Source: Pelomonas lactea
Lineage (GTDB): Bacteria; Pseudomonadota; Gammaproteobacteria; Burkholderiales; Burkholderiaceae_C
Assembly (NCBI RefSeq): GCF_043555885.1
Contig: NZ_JBIGHX010000002.1
Span: 434,001-498,000 of the forward strand
Reading direction: 5' to 3'
DNA length: 64,000 bases
Position 1 is the stretch's first letter. Each line of letters opens with the position of its first letter. The notes under the pieces were generated by a model. The model searched no databases. It saw nothing but the letters and a program-made list of their open reading frames with translations, and was not told the origin of the DNA. Of this stretch, positions 33,471-44,873 are shown piece after piece. Made by a program: the position numbers and the translations under genes.

Positions 33471-36400
33471 ATGTCCCGCCTGACCGCCGCCCCTGCCCTG
33501 CTGCTGGCCGCCGCCCTCGCCGCCAATGCACAGGATGCTACGAAGCCCCCTGCGACGCCCGCCTGGAACGTCAACGCGCCGCCCGGCGTCGCCAAGACCG
33601 CCAGCATCGACGTGAAGAGCGGCACCTGGATGAGCGTGGACGTCAGCCCCGACGGCAAGACGATCGTGTTCGACCTGCTGGGCGACCTCTACACGCTGCC
33701 CATCACCGGCGGTGAGGCCAAGGCGCTGACGCACTCCATTGCCTGGGAGCACCAGGCCCGCTTCTCGCCGGACGGCAAGCAGCTCGCCTTTCTCAGCGAC
33801 GCCGGCGGCGGCGACAACCTGTGGGTCATGAACGTCGACGGCAGCGGTGCGCGCGCCGTCACCAAGGAAGACTTCCGGCTGCTGAACAACCCCGCCTGGC
33901 ATCCCAGCGGCAAGTACCTGCTGGCGCGCAAGCACTACACCGGCACGCGCAGCGCCGGCTCGGGCGAGATCTGGCTGTTTCATGTGGACGGCGACGCGGC
34001 CAAGAACAAGGGCGTGCAGCTCAACGAGAAGCCCAACTGGCAGAAGGACCTGGGCGAGCCGGCCATCTCGCCGGACGGCAAGTACCTGTACTACTCGCAG
34101 GACACGACGCCCGGCCGCGTCTTTGAGTACAACAAGGACAGCAACGGCGAGATCTACAGGATCTTCCGCCAGGACCTGAGCGACGGCTCGGTGGAGCCGT
34201 TCGTCACCGGCCCCGGCGGCGCCGTGCGGCCCACGCCGTCGCCCGACGGCAAGTACCTCGCGTTCGTGCGCCGCGTGCGCAACCAGAGCACGCTGTTCCT
34301 GAAGGACCTGCAGACCGGCGCCGAGCGGCCGGCCTGGAGCGGCCTGTCGCGCGACCTGCAGGAGATCTGGGCGATGTGGGGCGTCTACCCCAGCTTCGCG
34401 TGGATGCCGGGCAGCAAGGAGATCGTCGTCTGGGCCGAGGGCAAGATCTGGCGCGTCGACCCGTTCAAGAACACGGCGGCCGAGATCCCCTTCCATGTGA
34501 AGGACACGCGCGAGCTGCGCGAGCCCATGCGCTTTGCGCAGGACGTGGCGCCGGACAAGTTCGCCGTGCGCCAGCTGCGCGGCGCGCAGGTGTCGCCGGA
34601 CGGCAAGCGCGTCGTCTACTCGGCGCTGGGCGCGCTGTACGTGAAGGACCTGCCCGATGGCGCGCCGCGCCGGCTCACCAAGCAGGACGAGGCCTTCGAA
34701 TTCGCGCCCAGTTGGGCGCGCGACGGCAAGAGCCTGGTCTACGCGACCTGGCGCGACGACACCCAGGGCAGCATCCGCCGGCTGGACATCGCCTCGGGCA
34801 AGGAGACCGTGCTCGTCAAGGAACCCGGCAAGTACCTGGAGCCGCGCCTGTCGCCGGACGGCAAGAGCGTCGCCTACCGCAAGGTCAAGGGCGGCGGGCT
34901 GACCAGCCCGTGGCACAGCCTGGACACGGGCCTCTACCTCGCCGCGGCCGACGGCTCCGGCAAGACCGAGCGCATCGCCAAGGAAGGCAGCGCGCCGCAG
35001 TTCGGCGCGAAGAGCGACGAGCTGTTCTTCACGAAGACCAGCAGCACCAGCGAGGTGGAGCAGCGCTTCTCGCTGACCCGCCTGAACCTGCACGACCGCA
35101 GCGAGACCGAGGTGGCCCGCAGCGATGTGGCCAGCGAATACAGCGTCTCGCCCGACGGCCAGTGGCTGGGCTTCGTCGAGCGCTTCCAGGCCTACGTGAC
35201 GCCCCTGCCCGCCGTGCAGGGTGCAGGCAAGACCATCACGGTGGGCGGCAAGATGGACGCGCTGCCGGTGCGGCAGCTGTCCGTCAACGCCGGCTCGGCG
35301 CTGCACTGGAGCGGCGACAGCCAGCGCCTGCACTTCACGCTGGGCGATGAGCTCTTCACGGCCAGCGCGCAGGGCAAGGACAAGGCGACCGGCCAGAAGA
35401 TCGGTTTCCTGCAGGCCAGCGACAAGCCCACGGCCAAACTCGCGCTGACCGGCGCGCGCATCGTGACGATGAAGGGCGACGAGGTCATCGAAGGCGGCAC
35501 CGTGCTCGTGGACGGCAACCGCATCGTCGCGGTCGGCAAGGACGTGGCCATCCCGGCCGACGCCAAGCGCATCGATGCCAGCGGCAAGACCATCGTGCCG
35601 GGCTTCATCGACGCGCACTGGCACGGCGCGATGAACGACTCGGGCCTGATCCCGCAGCAGAGCTGGATCAACCTCGCGTCGCTGGCCTTCGGCGTGACGA
35701 CGCTGCACGACCCCAGCAACCTCAGCTCGGCCATCTTCACGCAGGCCGAGATGCAGCGCGCCGGCGTCGTGCAGGGCCCGCGCATCTACTCCACCGGCAC
35801 CATCCTGTACGGCGCCAAGACGCCGTTCACGTCCAACATCAACGGCCTGGACGACGCGCTGACGCACCTGAACCGCCAGAAGGCCGAAGGCGCCATCAGC
35901 GTGAAGAGCTACCAGCAGCCGCGCCGCGACCAGCGCCAGCAGGTGCTGGAGGCCGCGCGCCAGACCGGCATGATGGTGGTGCCCGAGGGCGGCTCGCTGT
36001 TCCAGATGAACATGGGCATGGTGGTGGACGGCCACACGACCGTCGAGCACGCGCTGCCGCTGGCCGAGGTGTGGGACGACGTCAAGCAGCTCTGGGGCCA
36101 GACCGCCGTGGGCTACACGCCCACGCTGAACGTCGGCTACGGCGGCCTGGACGGCGAGCACTACTGGTACGCCCGCACCGACGTCTGGAAGCACCCGCTG
36201 CTGAGCCGCTATGTGCCGCGCACGGTGCTGGAGCCGCGCGCTGTGCGCCGCGAGACGGCACCGGAGGAGGACTTCAACATCATCCGCGTGGCCCGCACCG
36301 CGACGGCGCTGTCGCGCGCCGGTGTCAACACCATGATCGGCGCCCACGGCCAGCGCGAGGGGCTGGGCGCGCACTGGGAGATGTGGATGTTCGTGCTGGG

Positions 36401-36719
36401 CGGCATGACGCCGATGGAGGCGCTGCGCACCGCCACCATCAACCCGGCACGCAACTTCGGCTTCGACAAGGACCTGGGTTCGATCGAACCCGGCAAGCTG
36501 GCCGACCTGGTGGTCATCGACGGCAACCCGCTGGCCGACATCCGCCAGAGCGATCGCATCGCGCAGGTCATGCAGAACGGCCGGCTATTCGACGCGAAGA
36601 CGATGAACCAGCTCGCCCCGGTCGCCAAGGCACGCAAGCCGTTGTTCTTCGAGGGCGCCGACGGCAAGACCATGCCCATCGACAGCGAGGCGCTGGAGTC
36701 GGGGCACCTGGGCGACTGA
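33471..36719 (+). CDS. Amidohydrolase with N-terminal TolB-like beta-propeller, secreted
   Basis: 1082 residues. A signal peptide (LTAAPALLLAAALAANA) indicates export. Residues about 45-650 are beta-propeller repeats of the WD40-like/PD40 (TolB) kind, with many SPDGK turns (VSPDGKTIVFDLLGDLY, FSPDGKQLAFLSDAGGGDNL). Residues about 655-1070 form a metal-dependent amidohydrolase: GFIDAHWHG (metal ligands His716/His718), TTLHDPSN, HTTVEHALP, MIGAHGQREGLGAHWE, and the closing EPGKLADLVVIDGNPL. Prolidase/imidazolonepropionase-like members cleave peptide or cyclic amide bonds, but this substrate is unknown. The upstream in-frame ATG at 33396 is rejected because the signal peptide starts at 33471. 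Confidence 0.9.
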   Translation: MSRLTAAPALLLAAALAANAQDATKPPATPAWNVNAPPGVAKTASIDVKSGTWMSVDVSPDGKTIVFDLLGDLYTLPITGGEAKALTHSIAWEHQARFSPDGKQLAFLSDAGGGDNLWVMNVDGSGARAVTKEDFRLLNNPAWHPSGKYLLARKHYTGTRSAGSGEIWLFHVDGDAAKNKGVQLNEKPNWQKDLGEPAISPDGKYLYYSQDTTPGRVFEYNKDSNGEIYRIFRQDLSDGSVEPFVTGPGGAVRPTPSPDGKYLAFVRRVRNQSTLFLKDLQTGAERPAWSGLSRDLQEIWAMWGVYPSFAWMPGSKEIVVWAEGKIWRVDPFKNTAAEIPFHVKDTRELREPMRFAQDVAPDKFAVRQLRGAQVSPDGKRVVYSALGALYVKDLPDGAPRRLTKQDEAFEFAPSWARDGKSLVYATWRDDTQGSIRRLDIASGKETVLVKEPGKYLEPRLSPDGKSVAYRKVKGGGLTSPWHSLDTGLYLAAADGSGKTERIAKEGSAPQFGAKSDELFFTKTSSTSEVEQRFSLTRLNLHDRSETEVARSDVASEYSVSPDGQWLGFVERFQAYVTPLPAVQGAGKTITVGGKMDALPVRQLSVNAGSALHWSGDSQRLHFTLGDELFTASAQGKDKATGQKIGFLQASDKPTAKLALTGARIVTMKGDEVIEGGTVLVDGNRIVAVGKDVAIPADAKRIDASGKTIVPGFIDAHWHGAMNDSGLIPQQSWINLASLAFGVTTLHDPSNLSSAIFTQAEMQRAGVVQGPRIYSTGTILYGAKTPFTSNINGLDDALTHLNRQKAEGAISVKSYQQPRRDQRQQVLEAARQTGMMVVPEGGSLFQMNMGMVVDGHTTVEHALPLAEVWDDVKQLWGQTAVGYTPTLNVGYGGLDGEHYWYARTDVWKHPLLSRYVPRTVLEPRAVRRETAPEEDFNIIRVARTATALSRAGVNTMIGAHGQREGLGAHWEMWMFVLGGMTPMEALRTATINPARNFGFDKDLGSIEPGKLADLVVIDGNPLADIRQSDRIAQVMQNGRLFDAKTMNQLAPVAKARKPLFFEGADGKTMPIDSEALESGHLGD

Positions 36720-36805
36720 GGCCTCCCCCCGGCGCCGGACGGCTTCAACGCGATCGCCCGGCGGTCTGCACGCCGCTGGGCAGGAGCGTGGCTAGAATGC
36801 CGGCT

Positions 36806-37020
36806 CTGTCAGGAGAGCGCCCCGGTGCAGTTGGGGGCCGCCGAAGGCGCAGGGTCCTCGATCCAAACGCTCAGGCAAAAGGACTGACAAAACGTCATCG
36901 GTGGCAGACACTGGCGGCGTTCCTCACTGGAGAGAGGCCGGCCCCCGAGCCGGTCCACCGAAGGGGCAAGCCCGTGGCGATTCGCCGGGGTCAATCTCTC
37001 AGGTACCCCGGACAGCGAGG
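36806..37020 (+). promoter_or_regulatory. Tandem glycine riboswitch
   Basis: Two consecutive glycine aptamers in the gcvT leader. Aptamer 1 (about 36806-36890) shows CAGGAGAGCG, GCCGCCGAAGGCGCAGG and CGCTCAGGCAAAAGGACTGA. Aptamer 2 (about 36923-37020) shows CACTGGAGAGAGGC, CACCGAAGGGGCAAGC and CAATCTCTCAGGTACCCCGG. The tandem arrangement with a short linker is the classic form that turns on gcvTHP when glycine is abundant. A plausible -10, TAGAAT, lies at 36793-36798; its -35 is weak. The whole 333-bp gap between the amidohydrolase and gcvT is accounted for by promoter and riboswitch. Confidence 0.95.
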
Positions 37021-37052
37021 ACATCCAAACCCGAATTCCGTCGGAGCTCTTG

Positions 37053-38165
37053 ATGTCCTCTTTGCTAAAAACGCCCCTCCACGCCCTGCACGTCGAACTC
37101 GGCGCCAAGATGGTGCCCTTCGCCGGCTACGACATGCCGGTGCAGTACCCCACCGGCGTGATGGCGGAGCACAAGCACACGCGCGCGGCCGCCGGCCTGT
37201 TCGACGTGTCGCACATGGGCCAGGTGCGCCTCGTGGGCGCAGATGCCGCGGCGGCGCTCGAAACACTGGTGCCCGTCGACATCATCGACCTCGGCGTCTT
37301 CAAGCAGCGCTACGCGCTGTTCACGAACGACCAGGGCGGCCTGCTGGACGACCTGATGGTCTGCAAGCGGCCCGACGACCTGTTCGTCGTCGTGAATGCC
37401 GGTTGCAAGGACCAGGACATCGCCCACATGCAAAAGCACCTGGCCGGTCGCTGCGAGGTCGTCTCCGTGCCCGAGCGTGCGCTGCTGGCGCTGCAAGGCC
37501 CCGAGGCCGTGACGGTGCTGTCGCGCCTGAACCCCGATGTCGCCAAGCTGACCTTCATGACCGGCGGCTTCTTCACGCTGGACGGCATTGACACCTTCCT
37601 GACCCGCTCCGGCTACACCGGCGAAGACGGCTACGAGATCTCCGTCCACGAGGACGACGCCGTGGCCCTCGCCCGCAAGCTGCTGGCCCATGCCGAGGTC
37701 AAGCCCATCGGTCTGGGTGCGCGCGATTCGCTGCGCCTGGAAGCCGGCCTGTGCCTGTACGGCCACGACATCAACGAAACGACCACGCCGGTCGAAGCGT
37801 CCATCACCTGGGCCATCCAGAAGGTGCGCCGCGCCGGGGGCGCGCGTGCCGGCGGCTACCCTGGCGCGGCCGTCATCGACGAGCAGCTCGCCAACGGCGC
37901 TGCGCGCAAGCGCGTGGGCCTGGTCGGCAAGGAGCGCATGCCCGTGCGCGAGGGCGCCAAGATCGTCACTCTAGAGGGCACCGAGATCGGCGTCGTCACC
38001 AGCGGCACGCTGGGCCCCACGGTCAACCAGCCGGTGGCGCTGGCCTACCTGGCGAAGGAACACACCGCCGTCGGCACCGAAGTCTTCGCCATCGTGCGCG
38101 ACAAGCGCACGCCGATGGTCGTCTCTTCCACCCCCTTCACCCCCAACCGCTACTACCGAGGTTAA
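37053..38165 (+). CDS. gcvT: Aminomethyltransferase, glycine cleavage T protein
   Basis: 370 residues. Transfers the methylene group from lipoyl-bound aminomethyl to tetrahydrofolate and releases ammonia in the glycine cleavage complex. It begins LLKTPLHALHVELGAKMVPF with the GcvT landmarks GYDMPVQYPTGVMAEH, FDVSHMGQV, LALQGPEAV, TRSGYTGEDGYEI, GLGARDSLRLEAGLCLYGHD and PVALAYL. ATG 37053 is preferred to the TTG one codon earlier because CGGAG is spaced 6-7 bp upstream. It lies directly behind the glycine riboswitch and 2 bp ahead of gcvH. Confidence 0.97.
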   Translation: MSSLLKTPLHALHVELGAKMVPFAGYDMPVQYPTGVMAEHKHTRAAAGLFDVSHMGQVRLVGADAAAALETLVPVDIIDLGVFKQRYALFTNDQGGLLDDLMVCKRPDDLFVVVNAGCKDQDIAHMQKHLAGRCEVVSVPERALLALQGPEAVTVLSRLNPDVAKLTFMTGGFFTLDGIDTFLTRSGYTGEDGYEISVHEDDAVALARKLLAHAEVKPIGLGARDSLRLEAGLCLYGHDINETTTPVEASITWAIQKVRRAGGARAGGYPGAAVIDEQLANGAARKRVGLVGKERMPVREGAKIVTLEGTEIGVVTSGTLGPTVNQPVALAYLAKEHTAVGTEVFAIVRDKRTPMVVSSTPFTPNRYYRG

Positions 38166-38167
38166 GC

Positions 38168-38542
38168 ATGTCCATCAAGTACACCCCCGACCACGAATGG
38201 CTGGAAGTCCACGGTGACGGCACCGCGACGGTCGGCATCACCGTGCACGCGCAGGATGCGCTGGGCGACGTGGTCTTCGTGGACCTGCCCGAAGTCGGCA
38301 AGACCTACGCCGAGAAGGACGTCGCCGGCGTCGTCGAGTCGGTCAAGGCCGCGGCCGACGTCTACATGCCCGTCGACGGCGAGATCACCGAGGTCAACGA
38401 AGCCCTGCGCGACGACCCGTCGCTGGCCAACTCCGACCCGCTGAAGGCTGGCTGGTTCTTCAAGGTCAAGCTGAGCAACCCTGCGCAGCTCGACGCGCTG
38501 ATGGACTCGACCGCCTACGACGCCCTGCTGAAGACCCTGTAA
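38168..38542 (+). CDS. gcvH: Glycine cleavage system H protein
   Basis: 124 residues, the lipoyl carrier of the glycine cleavage complex. It has YTPDHEWLEV, GITVHAQDALGDVVFVDLPE and VAGVVESVKAAADVYMPVDG, where Lys60 of ESVKAA is the lipoylation site, and ends with the usual SDPLKAGWFFKVKLSN. It is between gcvT (2 bp gap) and gcvP (19 bp gap), all on one transcript. Confidence 0.98.
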   Translation: MSIKYTPDHEWLEVHGDGTATVGITVHAQDALGDVVFVDLPEVGKTYAEKDVAGVVESVKAAADVYMPVDGEITEVNEALRDDPSLANSDPLKAGWFFKVKLSNPAQLDALMDSTAYDALLKTL

Positions 38543-38561
38543 TTCCGAAGTAAGCCCTGCC

Positions 38562-41450
<2,889 letters not shown>

Positions 41451-41578
41451 CCCACCCTCTACCGGCTTCGCCGGCCCCCTCAAGGGGGCGCTGCCGGTGG
41501 CCTGGCAAAGCCAGTTCCACGGCAGCCGCTGGATGAGTCGGGCGGCCACAAGCCGCCCTCTACCGAACCGAGGCAGAT
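41451..41578. repeat. Stack of hairpins between gcvP and sdaA
   Basis: Four simple inverted repeats follow the gcvP stop: CCGGC/GCCGG (41462-41474), CCCCCT/AGGGGG (41475-41488), CTGGC/GCCAG (41502-41514) and GGGCGGC/GCCGCCC (41540-41558). No coding potential. It probably acts as a terminator or 3'-end stabiliser and may belong to a genome-wide repeat family distinct from copies A-C. Confidence 0.6.
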
Positions 41579-42967
41579 ATGGCCGTTTCCGTTTTCGACC
41601 TCTTCAAGATCGGCATCGGCCCGAGCAGCTCGCACACCGTCGGGCCGATGCGCGCCGCGCGTCTGTTCGGCCTGCGGTTGCAGCACGATGGCCTGCTGGA
41701 CCGGGTGGCCCGTGTGCAGGTCGTGCTGTACGGCAGCCTCGGCGCCACCGGCAAGGGCCACGGCAGCGACAAGGCCGTGCTGCTGGGCCTGGCGGGCCAT
41801 GAGCCAGACACGGTGGACGTCGAGGCCATTCCCGCGCTGCTGGACGGCATCCGCGGGGGCGATTTGAACCTCGTCGGCCAACGCCAGATCAGCTTCGACG
41901 AGGCCAAGGATCTCGTCTTCAAGCGCCGCGAGAGCCTGCCCTTCCACGCCAACGGCATGCGCTGTCTGGCCTTCGATGCCGAAGGCGCCGAACTCGCCAA
42001 CCGCGTGTACTACTCGGTCGGCGGCGGCTTCATCGTCAGCGACGAGGTGGCGGCCGACGGCAGCAAGCAGAAGGTCATCGCACCCGACGTGACCGTGCTG
42101 CCCTACCCCTTCAAGACCGGCGACGAGCTGCTGGCGCTGACGAAGAAATACGGCCTGTCCATCGCCGAGGTCATGCGCCGCAACGAGGGCCACTGGCGGC
42201 CTGACGTCGAGACGCGTGCCGGCCTGCTGAAGATCTGGGGCGTGATGCAGGCCTGCGTGCAGCGCGGCTGCAGGACCGAGGGCATCCTGCCCGGCGGCTT
42301 CAAGGTCAAGCGCCGCGCGCCCAGCCTGTTCGCCAGCCTCACGTCCAACCCTGAACAGGCCCTGCGCGACCCGCTGCAGGTGATGGACTGGGTGAACCTC
42401 TACGCGCTGGCCGTCAACGAGGAGAACGCCGCCGGCGGCCGCGTCGTCACGGCGCCCACCAACGGCGCGGCAGGCATCGTGCCTGCGGTGCTGCACTACT
42501 ACGCCCGGTTCGTGCATGGCGCCACCGAAGATGGCGTCATCGACTTCCTGCTGACCGCGGCGGCCATCGGCATCCTCTACAAGGAAAACGCGTCCATCAG
42601 CGGCGCCGAGGTCGGCTGCCAGGGCGAGGTGGGCGTGGCCTGTTCGATGGCGGCCGGCGCGCTGTGCGCCGTCATGGGCGGCACGCCGGAGCAGGTGGAG
42701 AACGCCGCCGAGATCGGCATGGAGCACCACCTGGGCCTGACCTGCGACCCCGTCGGCGGCCTGGTGCAGATCCCCTGCATCGAGCGCAACGCGATCGCCT
42801 CGGTCAAGGCCATCAACGCCGCCCGCATGGCGCTGCGCGGCGACGGCACGCACTTCGTGAGTCTCGACAAGGTCATCAAGACCATGCGCGACACCGGCGC
42901 CGACATGATGACCAAGTACAAGGAAACCGCGCGCGGCGGCCTTGCGGTGAACATCGTCGAGTGTTGA
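41579..42967 (+). CDS. sdaA: L-serine ammonia-lyase (iron-sulfur type)
   Basis: 462 residues, single-chain SdaA with beta and alpha domains. Converts L-serine to pyruvate and ammonia using a [4Fe-4S] cluster. It begins SVFDLFKIGIGPSSSHTVGP, the serine/phosphate-like loop of the family. The cluster-ligand cysteine region is seen in GAEVGCQGEVGVACSMAAGA and LTCDPVGGLVQIPCIERN. Placement after gcvTHP fits glycine catabolism: methylene-tetrahydrofolate and glycine give serine by SHMT, which this enzyme deaminates. Confidence 0.96.
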   Translation: MAVSVFDLFKIGIGPSSSHTVGPMRAARLFGLRLQHDGLLDRVARVQVVLYGSLGATGKGHGSDKAVLLGLAGHEPDTVDVEAIPALLDGIRGGDLNLVGQRQISFDEAKDLVFKRRESLPFHANGMRCLAFDAEGAELANRVYYSVGGGFIVSDEVAADGSKQKVIAPDVTVLPYPFKTGDELLALTKKYGLSIAEVMRRNEGHWRPDVETRAGLLKIWGVMQACVQRGCRTEGILPGGFKVKRRAPSLFASLTSNPEQALRDPLQVMDWVNLYALAVNEENAAGGRVVTAPTNGAAGIVPAVLHYYARFVHGATEDGVIDFLLTAAAIGILYKENASISGAEVGCQGEVGVACSMAAGALCAVMGGTPEQVENAAEIGMEHHLGLTCDPVGGLVQIPCIERNAIASVKAINAARMALRGDGTHFVSLDKVIKTMRDTGADMMTKYKETARGGLAVNIVEC

Positions 42968-43122
42968 GCCCTCTTGTCTGGGCTTGCCACGCGGAACGCG
43001 GGCGCGCCCAGTCGGGCCGGCCCGGTGAGGTGGAGTCGGGCACAAGCAGTCCCTGCGGGCGGCTTGTGCCTGCGCAACGCCATGCGCCTGCGGCACATGG
43101 CAGGCCCAGCGCTCGGCCCGAA
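42968..43122. repeat. Hairpin-rich intergenic repeat, copy C (after sdaA)
   Basis: It begins at the sdaA stop codon, like copies A and B begin at theirs. The strongest stem is GGCACAAGC/GCTTGTGCC (43039-43047 with 43062-43070) and could end sdaA transcription. The last 20 bp (43103-43122) differ from copy A at one position. The middle is diverged. The element faces the convergent binding-protein gene. Confidence 0.65.
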
Positions 43123-43142
43123 TACCGAAAACCGGGTGCGAG

Positions 43143-43922
43143 TCACCTCGGTGGATTGTCTTGGGGCAGCCAGCGCTTGTAGATGGCCTGGAAGCTGCCA
43201 TCCCGCTTCATCGCGTCGATCTCGCGCTGCCAGTCCGCCACGACACGCTTGGGGGTACCCGGCGAGAACGCGACGTAGCCGTCGCTGCTGGCGTAGGTGT
43301 AAACCTCGGCCAGCGCACCAGGCTCGATGCCGGCCGCCTGCAGCGTGCTGGGCATGCTGATGCGTTCCGAGGCGAACAGTGTCGAGCGCCCGGCCAGCAG
43401 CATGCGCAGGCCCTGCACGGGGCCGCTGACATAGCGCAGGTTGCGGAAACCCTGGGATTCAAGCTGTTGAGCCGTGTACCAGTCCCGCACGACGAGCACG
43501 GCCTCGGCCTGGCGGGCCTCGTCGAAACGCCGCAGCCGGTCCGTACCCGCGCGCGCGTAGAAGCTGCTGTAGAAGGTGACGATGGGCCCCGCCCACTGGA
43601 ACAGCCTCTCCCGCTCCGGAATGCGCGCCGCCGAGAACAAGGCCACCGGCTCACGGCCCTGCGCGGCACGGTAGGCCCGCGCCCAGGGCAGGAATTCGAT
43701 GGGCACCGTCTGGCCCAGGCGCAGCATCACCTGCTGCACGACCTCCACGGCAAGGCCGCTCGGATGGCCGGCTTCGGTGAAGTTGATGGGAGGGAACTCC
43801 TCGCTCAGCAGCCGCAACGGCGCCCCGGAGTTGGGCGAGGGCACGGTGGCGGGCCTGCCCGTCGCGGCCAGGCCATCCCAGGTCCATGCGAGCCCCAACA
43901 GTCCCAACTGGCGTCGCTGCAC
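43143..43922 (-). CDS. Periplasmic substrate-binding protein, ABC family 3 type
   Basis: 259 residues with an N-terminal signal-like stretch (QLGLLGLAWTWDGLAATG) and the bacterial extracellular solute-binding family 3 pattern: PLRLLSEEFPPINFTEAGHP, GLAVEVVQQVMLRLG, WARAYRAAQGREPVALFSAA, PERERLFQWAGPI and the closing AMKRDGSFQAIYKRW. The start is GTG at 43922 with GGAG 7 bp upstream; longer frames would run into the divergent neighbour. No permease or ATPase gene is adjacent, so it may be a stand-alone or orphan binding protein. Amino-acid-like ligands are typical. Confidence 0.85.
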   Translation of the reverse strand: MQRRQLGLLGLAWTWDGLAATGRPATVPSPNSGAPLRLLSEEFPPINFTEAGHPSGLAVEVVQQVMLRLGQTVPIEFLPWARAYRAAQGREPVALFSAARIPERERLFQWAGPIVTFYSSFYARAGTDRLRRFDEARQAEAVLVVRDWYTAQQLESQGFRNLRYVSGPVQGLRMLLAGRSTLFASERISMPSTLQAAGIEPGALAEVYTYASSDGYVAFSPGTPKRVVADWQREIDAMKRDGSFQAIYKRWLPQDNPPR

Positions 43923-44013
43923 CGTGTTCTCCAGTGTTGCTGCCGCGATGATAGGCGGCCACCCTCGCTTCCTGCGATCGCCGTGCCTCCCGACAGACCC
44001 TAGCCTCCCACCC

Positions 44014-44805
44014 ATGTGCCTTGCCGCCTTCGCGCTGAACGCCCACCCGCGCTTTCCGCTCGTCATTGCCGCCAACCGCGACGAGTTCTTCGCCCGGACC
44101 GCCGCGCCCATGGCCTGGTGGACTGACCGGCCGCAGATCCTCGCCGGCCGCGACCTCAGCGCCGGCGGCACGTGGTTCGGCGTCACGCGCGCCGGCCGCC
44201 TCGCGCTGCTGACCAACGTGCGCGAGCCGGGCCGGCAGAACCCCGCCGCGCCGTCGCGCGGCGCGCTGGTCGTCGACTGGCTCACCAGCGAGCTGGACGC
44301 GCCCGCATTCGCCCGCCAACTGGCCGAGGGCTACAACGGCTTCAACCTGGTCACCGGCGACCTGGCCCGCAACGCCTGGCACTGGCTCAGCAACCGGGCG
44401 CCCGCGCCGGTCCCGCTGGCGCCCGGCATCCACGCGCTGTCCAACGCGGCGCTGGACACACCCTGGCCCAAGACCACGGGCCTGCGTGCCGCGCTGGCCG
44501 AGGCGCTGACCGACGCCAGCGGCGCGGACGACCTCACCGAACGCCTGCTCGCCGCGCTGGCCGACCCCACGCCCGCGGCCGATGCCGACCTGCCCGACAC
44601 CGGCGTGGGCCTGGCCCGCGAGCGGCTGCTGTCGCCGCGCTTCATCCGTATCGCCGAGCCCGGCGCGCCGGCCGTCTACGGCACCCGCTGCGCGACGGTG
44701 CTGGTGCGCGAGGCCGGCGGCGCCACGCACCTCGTCGAACGCAGCTACGCGGCCGACGGCGCCGCGCTGCCGCCCGTGCGCCACACCCTGCCCCGCTGGC
44801 CCTGA
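44014..44805 (+). CDS. TANGO2/NRDE-family protein
   Basis: 263 residues. It starts MCLAAFALNAHPRFPLVIAA followed by NRDEFFARTAAPMAWW, the defining Asn-Arg-Asp-Glu signature of the NRDE (TANGO2) family, then ILAGRDLSAGGTWFGVTRAG and LLTNVREPG. Cys2 immediately follows the initiator Met, as in family members suggested to resemble N-terminal nucleophile hydrolases. Biochemical role in bacteria is unsettled; haem- or lipid-related roles have been proposed for the eukaryotic homologue. Divergent from the binding-protein gene with 91 bp between. Confidence 0.88.
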   Translation: MCLAAFALNAHPRFPLVIAANRDEFFARTAAPMAWWTDRPQILAGRDLSAGGTWFGVTRAGRLALLTNVREPGRQNPAAPSRGALVVDWLTSELDAPAFARQLAEGYNGFNLVTGDLARNAWHWLSNRAPAPVPLAPGIHALSNAALDTPWPKTTGLRAALAEALTDASGADDLTERLLAALADPTPAADADLPDTGVGLARERLLSPRFIRIAEPGAPAVYGTRCATVLVREAGGATHLVERSYAADGAALPPVRHTLPRWP

Positions 44806-44873
44806 GCACACGTGCGCATCGGCGTTGCCCCTCACTCCGGACCGTCACCGGCCTGGCACACAATGCGGCGGCC

